Shown: positions 45,928 to 55,107 of the stretch, piece by piece
Numbering within the stretch: position 1 is the stretch's first letter
Layout: each line of letters opens with the position of its first letter
DNA from: Rhizobium sp. BK376
GTDB taxonomy: Bacteria > Pseudomonadota > Alphaproteobacteria > Rhizobiales > Rhizobiaceae
DNA length: 64,000 nt
Assembly (NCBI RefSeq): GCF_004341625.1
Contig: NZ_SLZG01000002.1
Span: forward strand, 62,001 to 126,000
Reading direction: 5' to 3'
Position numbers and translations under genes: made by a program
The notes under the pieces: generated by a model
Seen by the model: only the letters and a program-made list of their open reading frames with translations
Databases searched by the model: none
Told to the model about the DNA's origin: nothing

Positions 45928-48537
45928 ATGTCGACTCCAATCGATTTGGAAAAGTCCGAAGAGGAAGTGGAAGAGCGCGGCTGGCTGAGAAGCATCCTCG
46001 GCAGCTACAAGACACAGATCGTCGCGGTTCTCAGCGTCTTCGTCTTCGGGCTGGTGGCGCTTGCGATTTTCCATATGACGCAGGAGGTGCGCTATGACGA
46101 TGTCGTCCTGGCGCTCGCCGAGACCAAAGTCAGCTCGATCCTGCTTGCCTTGTTCTTCACGGGCCTCAGCTTCTTCGCGCTCGTCTTCTACGACCAGAAC
46201 GCGCTGGAATATATCGGCAAGAAGTTGCCGTTTCCGCATGTGGCCCTGACCGCCTTCAGCGCCTATGCGGTCGGCAATACCGCCGGGTTCGGCGCGCTCA
46301 GCGCCGGCGCGATCCGCTATCGCGCCTACACGCGCCAGGGACTGACGCCGGAAGAGATCACGCGCGTCATCGCCTTCGTGACGCTCTCCTTCGGTCTCGG
46401 CCTTGCTGCCGTTGGCTCCATTTCCCTGCTTATCATTGCCGATGAGATCGGGCCGTTGATCAATGTCAACGGTATTTGGCTGCGCGTGCTCGCTTCGGTG
46501 ATCATACTGATGCTTGCGATAGTCGTTGTCCTTGGGCGCGACGAGCGCGAGGTTTCCATTGGCCCGATTTCGTTCCGCCTGCCGGATTCGCGCACATGGT
46601 CGCGGCAGTTCCTGGTCACGGCATTGGATATCGCCGCTTCGGCTTCGGTACTCTATGTGCTGCTGCCGGATTCGGCCATCGGCTGGCCGGCGTTCCTGGC
46701 GGTCTATTCCATCGCCGTCGGGCTTGGCGTTCTCAGCCACGTTCCGGCAGGGCTTGGTGTCTTCGAAACCGTCATCATCGCCTGGCTCGGCAATGCGGTG
46801 AACGTCGATGCCGTCCTCGGTTCACTCGTTCTCTACCGCGTCATCTATCACGTCATTCCGCTGCTGATCGCGATCCTTGCGGTCGCGGCTGCCGAGTTGC
46901 GTCGTTTCGTCGACCACCCGGCGGCATCAAGCGTACGCCGCATCGGTGGGCGGCTGATGCCGCAGCTGTTGTCGGCTTTCGCCCTGCTTTTGGGCGTCAT
47001 GCTGGTGTTTTCGAGCGTGACGCCGACACCGGACGAGAATCTCGAATTCCTGTCGGACTATCTGCCGCTATCCGTCATCGAAGGTGCGCATTTCTTCTCG
47101 AGCTTGCTCGGGCTTGCGCTCGTCGTTGCCGCCCGCGGTCTCGGCCAGCGACTGGATGGCGCCTGGTGGGTTTCGGTTTCGGTCGCGGTCGCCTCGTTGA
47201 TGCTGTCGCTACTGAAGGCGATCGCGCTGGTCGAGGCGAGCTTCCTTGCCTTCCTGATCTTCGGTCTTTTTGTCAGCCGGCGGCTCTTCAACCGACCGGC
47301 TTCGCTGTTGAACCAGGCGCTCACTGCCGGATGGCTGATGGCGATCGCGGTCATCTGCATCAGCGCCATCGTCATCCTGTTCTTCGTCTATCGCGACGTG
47401 GACTATAGCAACGAGCTCTGGTGGCAGTTCGAATTCGTCGGCGAAGCGCCGCGCGGCCTGCGTGCAGCACTCGGCATTTCGATCGTCGCCTCGGCCTTTG
47501 CGATCTTCAGCCTGCTGCGTCCTGCAACCGCGCGGCTGCAGCCGGTCAGCGACGATGCACTGGAGCGGGCCGTCACCATCGTCGAAAAGCATGGCGTCGC
47601 CGACGCCAATCTGGTGCGCATGCGCGACAAGAGCATCATGTTCTCCGAAAAGGGCGATGCCTTCATCATGTATGGCAGGCAAGGACGCTCCTGGATCGCG
47701 CTTTTCGATCCGATCGGGCCGCGCCAGGCCATGTCGGATCTTGTTTGGCGCTTTGTCGAGGCCGCACGTGCCGCAGGCTGTCGGGCCGTGTTCTACCAGA
47801 TATCGCCGTCGCTTCTGCCCTATTGCGCCGACGCCGGCCTTCGCGCCTTCAAGCTCGGTGAGCTCGCCGTCGTCAATCTTGCGAATTTCGAGCTCAAGGG
47901 CGGCAAGTGGGCCAATCTTCGCCAGACGGCGAGCCGCGCGCTGCGCGACGGACTGGAATTTGCCGTTATCGAGCCGCAGGATGTGCCTGCGGTCATAGAT
48001 CAGCTTGCCGCGGTTTCCGATGCCTGGTTGTCTGATCACAACGCCAAGGAGAAAGGTTTTTCTCTCGGTGCCTTCGATCCGGATTACGTTGCCTCGCAGC
48101 CGGTCGGGATTTTGAAGAAGGATGGCAAGATCGTCGCCTTCGCCAACATCCTGCAGACGGAGACCAAGGAAGAGGGATCGGTCGACCTGATGCGCTTTTC
48201 GCCGGATGCGCCGAAGGGCTCGATGGATTTTCTGTTCGTTCAGATACTCGATCACCTTAGGAATGCCGGATTTCAGCGCTTCAACCTCGGCATGGCACCG
48301 CTCTCGGGCATGTCGAAGCGTGAATCTGCCCCTGTCTGGGACAGGGTAGGCGGGACGGTCTTCGAGCACGGTGAACGGTATTACAACTTCAAAGGGCTAA
48401 GAGCCTTCAAATCGAAATTTCACCCCGAATGGCAAGCACGCTATCTTGCAGTGTCAGGTGGGGTAAGTCCGATGATTGCTTTGATGGATGCGACATTCCT
48501 GATCGGCGGCGGACTGAAAGGGGTCGTCAGGAAATGA
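45928..48537 (+). CDS. lpiA: Lysyl-phosphatidylglycerol synthase/flippase LpiA (MprF type)
   Basis: The 869-residue protein has an N-terminal flippase part with about 14 membrane segments (residues 30-530) and a C-terminal cytosolic DUF2156 acyltransferase-like domain (about 550-860; for example YGRQGRSWIALFDPIG and YYNFKGLRAFKSKF). It moves lysine from Lys-tRNA onto phosphatidylglycerol and flips the product, lowering surface charge. In Rhizobium tropici lpiA is acid-induced and is followed by atvA/acvB, as here. AGGAAAATC precedes the ATG. Confidence 0.94.
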   Translation: MSTPIDLEKSEEEVEERGWLRSILGSYKTQIVAVLSVFVFGLVALAIFHMTQEVRYDDVVLALAETKVSSILLALFFTGLSFFALVFYDQNALEYIGKKLPFPHVALTAFSAYAVGNTAGFGALSAGAIRYRAYTRQGLTPEEITRVIAFVTLSFGLGLAAVGSISLLIIADEIGPLINVNGIWLRVLASVIILMLAIVVVLGRDEREVSIGPISFRLPDSRTWSRQFLVTALDIAASASVLYVLLPDSAIGWPAFLAVYSIAVGLGVLSHVPAGLGVFETVIIAWLGNAVNVDAVLGSLVLYRVIYHVIPLLIAILAVAAAELRRFVDHPAASSVRRIGGRLMPQLLSAFALLLGVMLVFSSVTPTPDENLEFLSDYLPLSVIEGAHFFSSLLGLALVVAARGLGQRLDGAWWVSVSVAVASLMLSLLKAIALVEASFLAFLIFGLFVSRRLFNRPASLLNQALTAGWLMAIAVICISAIVILFFVYRDVDYSNELWWQFEFVGEAPRGLRAALGISIVASAFAIFSLLRPATARLQPVSDDALERAVTIVEKHGVADANLVRMRDKSIMFSEKGDAFIMYGRQGRSWIALFDPIGPRQAMSDLVWRFVEAARAAGCRAVFYQISPSLLPYCADAGLRAFKLGELAVVNLANFELKGGKWANLRQTASRALRDGLEFAVIEPQDVPAVIDQLAAVSDAWLSDHNAKEKGFSLGAFDPDYVASQPVGILKKDGKIVAFANILQTETKEEGSVDLMRFSPDAPKGSMDFLFVQILDHLRNAGFQRFNLGMAPLSGMSKRESAPVWDRVGGTVFEHGERYYNFKGLRAFKSKFHPEWQARYLAVSGGVSPMIALMDATFLIGGGLKGVVRK

Positions 48538-49916
48538 TCTTGAAATACGCAATGTCGTTCGTCGCTGCCGCGCTTATCGCAGCCGGTGTGGCGAGAGCGG
48601 ACGAAGACAATACCAAATATGATCTCGGCATGATCTCGCCGCCGCATATCATGCGGCCACAGGGCAAGGTCACGAGCGAAATCGTGCTGATCTCCGATGG
48701 AGACGGCTGGGGCGATAAGGAGAATAATGTTGCCAAGAAGCTGGTGGCCGGTGGCTCGCTGGTGATCGGCATCGATTATCCGTCCTTCCTGGCGTCGCTC
48801 AACAAATATGATGTCAGCAAGAACGATGGCTGTATCTACATGGTGTCCGACATCGAGTCGCTCAGCCAGCAGATCCAGCGCTCCATCGCCGACAGCACCT
48901 ACGAGCTGCCGATCATCGCCGGCGTCGGCGAAGGCGGAGCGATGGCGCTGACGATCGCGGCGCAGACGCCTGATGCGACGGTCGCTGGAACGTTGGCAGT
49001 CGATCCGACGCCGGGCATTGGCCTGAAGCAGGAGCTGTGCACGCCGGCCGAGAAGACGACCTATGGCGACAATATCGCGTTCGGTCTCCAGGACGGCACC
49101 TTGCCCAATCCTGTTGTCGCGACCTTCACGGAAAATGCCAACAAGGATGGCCGCACGCATGTCGAGGATATCCAGAAGGTGCATCCGGATGTCCAGATCA
49201 CTGATTCCGACGATAGCGATCCCTATCAGGCGCTGAGCGACGGGCTGGTCAACTTCATCAAGGTTCTCGACAGCGAGAAGTCATCACTCAACCTGCCGCT
49301 CGATCTGATGAATGCCAAGCCGAGCATGGACACGGTCGCGATCGTCTATTCGGGCGACGGTGGCTGGAGAGACATCGACAAGGAAGTGGGCGGCTATCTG
49401 CAAGACCAGGGCATCCCCGTGGTTGGTGTCGATACGCTTCACTATTTCTGGTCGGAGCGGACGCCACAGGAAACGGCCAAGGATCTCGGTCGCATCATCG
49501 ACTACTACACCAAGCGGCTGAAGGTGCGCCATGTCGTGCTGGTCGGTTATTCCTTCGGGGCTGACGTATTGCCGGCGAGCTACAACATGCTGACCCCGGA
49601 ACAGAAGAACAAGGTCGCGCAGATATCGCTTCTGTCGCTGTCGCGTAAGGTCGACTACGTGATCTCGGTCATGGGCTGGCTCGGCGCGGCAAGCGAGGGC
49701 AAGGGCGGAAACCCGCTCAACGACCTGAAGTCGGTCAACCCCAAGATCGTCCAGTGCATCTACGGCAAGGACGACGACGAGGATGTCGCATGCCCGTCGC
49801 TCGATGGGTCGGGCGCTCAGGTGATCGGCATGTCCGGCGGCCACCATTTCGACGATGACTACGAAGCGCTTGCGCAGCATATCATCGACGGGCTGAAGAG
49901 CCGTCTGGTCGAGTAA
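48534..49916 (+). CDS. acvB: Periplasmic lysyl-PG hydrolase AcvB (VirJ domain)
   Basis: The start overlaps the lpiA stop (ATGA); a longer frame from 48429 is not needed. The 460-residue product has a signal peptide (cleavage near ARA/DED, residue 22) and two related alpha/beta-hydrolase-like halves. The C-terminal VirJ domain keeps the nucleophile S340 in GYSFGAD; the N-terminal half has GVGEGGA at the same place, so its serine is lost. AcvB of Agrobacterium degrades lysyl-PG and is needed for virulence, and the Rhizobium tropici orthologue AtvA for acid tolerance. Operon mate of lpiA. Confidence 0.92.
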   Translation: MILKYAMSFVAAALIAAGVARADEDNTKYDLGMISPPHIMRPQGKVTSEIVLISDGDGWGDKENNVAKKLVAGGSLVIGIDYPSFLASLNKYDVSKNDGCIYMVSDIESLSQQIQRSIADSTYELPIIAGVGEGGAMALTIAAQTPDATVAGTLAVDPTPGIGLKQELCTPAEKTTYGDNIAFGLQDGTLPNPVVATFTENANKDGRTHVEDIQKVHPDVQITDSDDSDPYQALSDGLVNFIKVLDSEKSSLNLPLDLMNAKPSMDTVAIVYSGDGGWRDIDKEVGGYLQDQGIPVVGVDTLHYFWSERTPQETAKDLGRIIDYYTKRLKVRHVVLVGYSFGADVLPASYNMLTPEQKNKVAQISLLSLSRKVDYVISVMGWLGAASEGKGGNPLNDLKSVNPKIVQCIYGKDDDEDVACPSLDGSGAQVIGMSGGHHFDDDYEALAQHIIDGLKSRLVE

Positions 49917-50109
49917 TCGAATTTTTGCCGGCGGCGACGTCCTGTCGCCGCTGCATTATTGGTTTGAATGTCCGGGTCGATACCGGCCCGATCCCTGAAG
50001 ACATTCGTTTGCTTCCTGGCCTGACTATCGGTAGTCGGAAGGAGGCAGCCGTGAGTCGATACTTCGATCGACGGCGCGGCATTCGTTCGAAATCCAAGAG
50101 GAAACAGTC

Positions 50110-50790
50110 TTGCCTGTCGCACCCGTCTCCGCCTTCGACAAACATTATTCGGCCTTCCTCTTCGACATGGACGGCACGATCCTCAATTCGATCGCGGCGG
50201 CTGAGCGCGTGTGGGGCGACTGGGCCAGGCGGCAGGGGCTCGATGTCGTCGAGTTCCTTCCGAAGATGCATGGCAAGCGCGGCATCGACACGATCGGGCA
50301 GCTCAATCTGCCGGGCGTCGATCCCGTACGCGAGTCGGCGCTGATCGCTGAAGCCGAAATTGCAGATACGCGCGGCGTGATACCGATCCCCGGCGCTGTA
50401 GAATTCCTGGCATCGCTGCCGCCGGATCGTTGGGCAATAGTAACCTCCTCGCCGATCGCACTTGCCAAGGCGCGGCTTGAAGCGGCCGGCCTGCCGATGC
50501 CGCGTTTCATCGTCACCGCCGAAGACGTCACCGTCGGCAAGCCGAATCCGCAATGCTATATCCTGGGGGCCGAGCGTCTCGGCGTCAGCACGTCGCATTG
50601 CCTAGTGTTCGAGGATGTTCTGGCTGGCGTCCAGGCAGGTGAGGCGGCAGGCGCTGATGTAACCGTCATAACCGCCACGCATGCCCATCCGCTCGAGACA
50701 GCGCATACGACGATTACCGATTATCTCGGCGTCGAAGTGCATATCACCGAGGACCACTTTCTGACCATGAGGCGCAAGGCCTCCCTCTAG
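50110..50790 (+). CDS. HAD-superfamily sugar-phosphate phosphatase
   Basis: TTG at 50110 behind AGAGGAAAC appears to be the start. The 226-residue protein has the HAD motif FDMDGTILNS with D19 and D21, a cap domain, IVTSSPIALAKARLEAAG as motif II, and VGKPNPQCYILGAERLGV with VFEDVLAGVQAG as motifs III/IV. It resembles beta-phosphoglucomutase-like/HxpA phosphatases. Substrate unknown. Confidence 0.85.
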   Translation: MPVAPVSAFDKHYSAFLFDMDGTILNSIAAAERVWGDWARRQGLDVVEFLPKMHGKRGIDTIGQLNLPGVDPVRESALIAEAEIADTRGVIPIPGAVEFLASLPPDRWAIVTSSPIALAKARLEAAGLPMPRFIVTAEDVTVGKPNPQCYILGAERLGVSTSHCLVFEDVLAGVQAGEAAGADVTVITATHAHPLETAHTTITDYLGVEVHITEDHFLTMRRKASL

Positions 50791-50811
50791 GCCCCTCGGG
50801 AACAGAGAAAG

Positions 50812-50850
50812 GGGAAGAGCGGGTCCAGTCCATAGCCAGTCGCTCTTCCC
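50812..50850. terminator. Hairpin between convergent HAD and flavin oxidase genes
   Basis: A 10-bp stem GGGAAGAGCG/CGCTCTTCCC with a long loop of about 20 bases; no strong T run. Confidence 0.5.
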
Positions 50851-50869
50851 AGGTTACGGGTGACGTGCT

Positions 50870-52309
50870 CTAGGCGGCCCGCGTACCCGTTGACGGGGTA
50901 ATGTTCTGGTTCATTCGGAACAGATTGAGCGGGTCGTAGCGCTGCTTGATCTCGACCAGATGCCGATAATTGCTGCCATAGGCGGCCTGTACCCGATCCC
51001 CTTCGTCAAACGGCATGAAGTTGATATAGGCTGTGCCAATCGCATGCGGCTTGGTTGCTTCGAATAGCTCTCGCGCCCAGCCGATGCATGGGTTGTCCAT
51101 GCTCTGCTCGCGCCAGCGTGCATGGACGTTCATCACAAAGTGGGATTTGCGTTGCGGGAATGCGGTTGCATCCTGCGCGATGCGGCCGGCGCGGCCGCCG
51201 ACATGGCCGATAAATATTTCGCATTCCGGTCCCGGCAGCTTGCCGACCGCCTGGCGCAATACGTCGATGGCGCCATCCGACAGGGCCGCGAAATCCTGGC
51301 TCTTCCAGTAATTGCGCGCTCCCGGCGTCAGCAGCGGATCGAATGCCTGTTGCCATGCCGCAAAGGGTGCCGGGCCGACCACATCGGCGATGGGACGCCC
51401 AATGCCGCGCAGCCTTGCCGTCGCCTTCTTGCCCTCTTCGACATCGCCGGCATAGCACATGGCGAGAACGAGAATCTTCTTGCCGTGCCATTCCGTGGGC
51501 AGGAAGGGCAGTGGGGGCGCATGGCGCATCACGACCCAGCAGGTCAGCTCATCGGGGGCTGCCTCGAGTGCTTCGCGATAGTCCCGAAGGATGTTTTCCG
51601 CGTCGTCGAAAGAATGCACGACCAGTCCGGCCAGAACCTGCGGATTGAGTTCGTTCAGCTGGAATTCGAATGATGTCACGACACCGAAATTGCCGCCGCC
51701 GCCGCGCAATGCCCAAAAGAGATCAGCGTGCTCCTCCTGGCTCGCACGCAGCAGCTGCCCGTCGGCAGTCACCACGTCGACAGAGAGAAGATTGTCGATC
51801 GTCAGGCCGAATTTTCGTGTGAGCCAGCCGAAGCCGCCGCCAAGCGTCAGGCCGGCTATGCCGGTCGTCGAATTGATCCCGGTCGGCAAAGCGAGGCCAA
51901 ATGCCGCTGTCTCCTTATCCACATCGGACAGCAATGCACCCGGCTCTACGCGGGCCCGCCTAGCCTGCTGGTCGACCCTCACGGAGCGCATCTGGGAAAG
52001 GTCGATTACCACGCCGCCGTCGCAAACCGCATTGCCGGCGATGCCGTGGCCGCCGCCGCGGATGGAGACGAGCAACTTGTTCTCGCGCGCAAACTTGACC
52101 GCCGCGATCACGTCAGCAGCACCAAGGCAGCGGAATATGATGCCCGGCCGCTTGTCGATCATGCCGTTCCAGATGGCGCGCGTTTCATCATAGGCCGGGT
52201 CGTCCGGCGTCAGCAGGGCGCCGCGAAAGCCTAATGCAAGCGCGTCGATGGCCGCGCCGCTCACCACCGCTCGACCCTTTTCGAGGGTCGCGAGACTCAA
52301 ATCATTCAT
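50870..52309 (-). CDS. FAD-linked oxidoreductase (berberine-bridge-like)
   Basis: The 479-residue protein has the PCMH FAD-binding fold with IRGGGHGIAGN, where H88 probably holds FAD covalently, and GGGFGWLTRKFGLTIDNLLS. The second covalent cysteine of two-point enzymes is missing. The C-terminal BBE motif YGSNYRHLVEIKQRYDPLNLF is intact. Such enzymes oxidise sugars or aromatic alcohols using oxygen. It lies divergent from the cyclo-ligase gene; no pathway partner is adjacent. Confidence 0.88.
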   Translation of the reverse strand: MNDLSLATLEKGRAVVSGAAIDALALGFRGALLTPDDPAYDETRAIWNGMIDKRPGIIFRCLGAADVIAAVKFARENKLLVSIRGGGHGIAGNAVCDGGVVIDLSQMRSVRVDQQARRARVEPGALLSDVDKETAAFGLALPTGINSTTGIAGLTLGGGFGWLTRKFGLTIDNLLSVDVVTADGQLLRASQEEHADLFWALRGGGGNFGVVTSFEFQLNELNPQVLAGLVVHSFDDAENILRDYREALEAAPDELTCWVVMRHAPPLPFLPTEWHGKKILVLAMCYAGDVEEGKKATARLRGIGRPIADVVGPAPFAAWQQAFDPLLTPGARNYWKSQDFAALSDGAIDVLRQAVGKLPGPECEIFIGHVGGRAGRIAQDATAFPQRKSHFVMNVHARWREQSMDNPCIGWARELFEATKPHAIGTAYINFMPFDEGDRVQAAYGSNYRHLVEIKQRYDPLNLFRMNQNITPSTGTRAA

Positions 52310-52521
52310 GATTTTTCTCCTCGCAGGCGACGCCCCGTCTCGCTGCGGAGCTCATTTTGCGCTTAACGCTGCAGCTCCACAAGTATTCGCTAAAATAACA
52401 ACCCGAAATCGGTATATCGGCTGCTCGCCTCATCGAGGCTGGGAATGTCGCCCCCGCGGCTTGAATTGGGCAGACAGCCCTCTATGGTCCACGGCCTTGT
52501 GATCTGAAAGATCGGGCGGCC

Positions 52522-53109
52522 ATGACACCGAAAGAATTGAAAGCCGAGATGCGCAACGCACGGCTGGCGGAACGCGATGCCATTCCTGAGGAAGAGCGTA
52601 TCGATAAGGCGCGCGATATGCTGAGGCATAGCGGCGATGCCATTGCGGTCGAGCCGGGCATGATCGTATCGGGCTTTTTGCCGATCCGCTCGGAAGCCGA
52701 TATCCGGCCCTTGATGGAGCGGCTGCGCGAGCGTGGTGCGCGGCTCTGCGTTCCGGTCATTCTGGACAAGCTGACGATCGTCTTCCGCGAACTTTTGCCC
52801 GAGGCGCCGCTCGTTTCCAGCGGCTTCGGCACGGTTGGACCAGGGCCTGATGCTCATGTGCTCGATCCGGATTTGATGCTCGTGCCGCTCTCGGCTTTCG
52901 ACCGGACCGGGCACCGGATTGGCTATGGTGCCGGCTATTATGACCGCGCAATCGATAAATTGTGGCAAAAAGGGCTCGATCCGAAGCTGATCGGCATTGC
53001 ATTCGATTGCCAAGAAGTGCCATCAGTACCGGCTGAGCCCCATGATGTCAGACTGGACGCGATCTTGACCGAGAGCGGGCTCAGCATATTTTCTCCTGAG
53101 ATTGGATAG
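52522..53109 (+). CDS. fau: 5-formyltetrahydrofolate cyclo-ligase
   Basis: The 195-residue enzyme turns 5-formyl-THF and ATP into 5,10-methenyl-THF. The family motif GYGAGYYDRA starts at residue 134, and the N-terminal MTPKELKAEMRNARLAERDA is typical. In most alphaproteobacteria this gene sits right behind zapA-ssrS; here about 8.7 kb of other genes lie between, so the arrangement has been split. The YmdB-type gene follows three bases after its stop. Confidence 0.93.
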   Translation: MTPKELKAEMRNARLAERDAIPEEERIDKARDMLRHSGDAIAVEPGMIVSGFLPIRSEADIRPLMERLRERGARLCVPVILDKLTIVFRELLPEAPLVSSGFGTVGPGPDAHVLDPDLMLVPLSAFDRTGHRIGYGAGYYDRAIDKLWQKGLDPKLIGIAFDCQEVPSVPAEPHDVRLDAILTESGLSIFSPEIG

Positions 53110-53112
53110 TGA

Positions 53113-53937
53113 ATGCGACTGCTGTTTCTGGGTGACATGGTTGGGAAAACGGGACGTACCGCAGTCTGGGACCGTCTGCCCGGATTGATTTCCGACCTGA
53201 AACTCGACTTCGTCATCGTCAACGGCGAGAACGCCGCCGGCGGCTTCGGCATTACCGAAGATATCTTCCTTGAGACCATCAATGCCGGTGCCGATGTCGT
53301 CACAACCGGAAACCACGTCTGGGACCAGAAGGAAGCGGTGACGTTCGCAGGCCGCCACGATCAGTTCCTGCGCCCGGCAAACTATCCCCAGGGCACGCCG
53401 GGCCGCGGCTCGGGCATCTACTATGCCCGCAACGGTGCCCGCGTGCTTGTTGCCAACATCATGGGCCGCGTGTTCATGCATCCGGAACTCGACGACCCTT
53501 TCAAGTCGGCCGAGGCGATCCTTGCGGCTGCGCCCCTGAAGGAACAGGCGGATGCGATCATCTTCGACTTCCATGCGGAGGCGACCAGCGAAAAGCAGTG
53601 CTTCGGCCACTTCGTCGACGGTCGCGCCAGCTTTGTCGTCGGCACGCATACGCATGTGCCGACGGCGGACGCACAGATCCTGAACGGCGGCACCGCCTAC
53701 ATGACCGATGCCGGCATGTGCGGCGACTATGACAGCTCACTCGGCATGGAAAAGGAAGAACCGCTCAACCGCTTCATTTCGAAGATGCCGAAGGGTCGGT
53801 TCGAAGCGGCATCGGGACCGGCGACGATCTGCGGCGTCGGCGTCGAGATTTCCGATGCGACGGGGCTTGCGGAGAAGATTGCTCCGCTCAGGATCGGTCC
53901 GCGGCTGTCGGAGACGATACCGGAGTTTTGGCGGTAG
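53113..53937 (+). CDS. YmdB-family metallophosphoesterase
   Basis: The 274-residue protein fits TIGR00282: RLLFLGDMVGKTGR with the first aspartate, NGENAAGGFGI, TTGNHVWDQKE with the metal histidine, and VGTHTHVPTAD. Bacillus YmdB hydrolyses cyclic nucleotides and affects RNA stability and biofilm choice; the role in alphaproteobacteria is unknown. It is coupled to fau by a three-base gap. Confidence 0.9.
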   Translation: MRLLFLGDMVGKTGRTAVWDRLPGLISDLKLDFVIVNGENAAGGFGITEDIFLETINAGADVVTTGNHVWDQKEAVTFAGRHDQFLRPANYPQGTPGRGSGIYYARNGARVLVANIMGRVFMHPELDDPFKSAEAILAAAPLKEQADAIIFDFHAEATSEKQCFGHFVDGRASFVVGTHTHVPTADAQILNGGTAYMTDAGMCGDYDSSLGMEKEEPLNRFISKMPKGRFEAASGPATICGVGVEISDATGLAEKIAPLRIGPRLSETIPEFWR

Positions 53938-53940
53938 GCC

Positions 53941-54095
53941 CACACACTCCCCTCATCCCTGTGCTTGTCACAGGGATCCAGCCACCCCGCGTCCGCGCGG
54001 TGAATGGCTCGTCCAGATAATGCGTCTCCCGCGCCCAAGGACTTGGCCGCACTGGATTCCTGTGACAAGCACTGGAATGAGGGAGGAACATGCTG
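53941..54095. repeat. RIME-like palindromic intergenic repeat
   Basis: A left arm containing CCTGTGCTTGTCACAGG (53958-53974) and a right arm containing CCTGTGACAAGCACTGG (54059-54075) form a large imperfect inverted repeat; each also holds its own small stem. Arms extend with CTCAT and ATGAG outward. The form and sequence are those of the Rhizobium intergenic mosaic elements that recur many times per genome, though only one copy is in this window. Confidence 0.65.
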
Positions 54096-54190
54096 CCCTG
54101 CCCAACACGCAATCGTGAGCATCGGTCCTCTGGACCGCCTCCCACCCATGCCGCATTCTCGCTGCACCGTGAAAGCGCCGGAGGGGTGGC

Positions 54191-55051
54191 ATGAAGCCGC
54201 ACGATTTTATCCTCGCTATCGCATGCCTTGTGGCCTTCATTGCACCGAACCTTGCCACAGCCCAACAGACGAAAATCCAGGCCCGACCGCAGACGCCTGC
54301 CAGCGAGTGCCAGGCGATTGCGCAATCACTGCCCAAGACGACATTCGTCAATCTGACGTCCGCGCCGCCCTCGAAAGCGGCGGCGGAAGCCAACGACCAG
54401 GTGAAGATCACCTTTCTCGGTCACGCGACCTTCTTCATCGAGACGCCAGGCGGCGTGTCGATTGCGACCGATTTCAGCGGTGTTTATCCGCCGCCTTATG
54501 CGCCAACCGTCGCAACGATGAACAAAGCGCATCCGTCGCATTACACGTTGAACCCCGATCCCGCGATCAAATATGTCCTGCATGGATGGAGTGACACGCC
54601 CGGCGAGGCGGCGAAGATCAACATGAAGGTCGGCGACACGCTGATCCGCAATGTCCCGACCGACATCCGCGCCGGCTACGGCGGCGGCGTCGAACCGAAC
54701 GGCAATTCGATCTTCATTTTCGAAGTGGCGGGGCTTTGCATCGGCCATCTCGGACATCTGCATTTCGAGCTTAATGACAAGCAATATGCGGAGATCGGCC
54801 GTCTCGATATCGTGATGGTGCCCGTCGATGGCGGCCTTACCATGGGCTCTGACAGCATGAGCCGCGTGGTGAAGCGGCTGCGTTCGTCGATCATCCTGCC
54901 GATGCATCGCTTCGGGCCGGTCATGGATCAATTCCTGGCGCTATTCGGCCCGGATTTCGATGTCGAGAAATCGTCCGGCGACACGCTTACGGTTTCGCTC
55001 AGGACATTGCCGAAGAAGCCGCTCATCTATGTGGTGAACGGCATGATGTGA
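54191..55051 (+). CDS. Secreted MBL-fold hydrolase (UlaG/Lactamase_B_2-like)
   Basis: The 286-residue product has a Sec signal peptide (ending LATAQQ near 26) and a metallo-beta-lactamase core: FLGHATFFIETPGG with H78, then NKAHPSHYTL in the place of the usual HxHxDH, CIGHLGHLHFEL and a late VPVDGG. The altered metal motif suggests an unusual or weakened metal site. GGAGGGG precedes the ATG. Exported UlaG-like proteins have no settled function. Confidence 0.8.
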   Translation: MKPHDFILAIACLVAFIAPNLATAQQTKIQARPQTPASECQAIAQSLPKTTFVNLTSAPPSKAAAEANDQVKITFLGHATFFIETPGGVSIATDFSGVYPPPYAPTVATMNKAHPSHYTLNPDPAIKYVLHGWSDTPGEAAKINMKVGDTLIRNVPTDIRAGYGGGVEPNGNSIFIFEVAGLCIGHLGHLHFELNDKQYAEIGRLDIVMVPVDGGLTMGSDSMSRVVKRLRSSIILPMHRFGPVMDQFLALFGPDFDVEKSSGDTLTVSLRTLPKKPLIYVVNGMM

Positions 55052-55058
55052 CACAGAA

Positions 55059-55085
55059 ATCCCGGGCGCTTGCGCGGCCCGGGAT
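55059..55085. terminator. Hairpin between convergent MBL and flavoprotein genes
   Basis: A perfect 9-bp stem ATCCCGGGC/GCCCGGGAT, eight bases after the MBL stop, without a T run. Confidence 0.55.
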
Positions 55086-55107
55086 GTGATGCGGTTGTCA
55101 GTTTCGA

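Noticed and set aside
49930..49951. Hairpin GCGGCGAC/GTCGCCGC after acvB as terminator
   Set aside because: Stem is short of support: no T run follows, and the HAD gene downstream may be read through.
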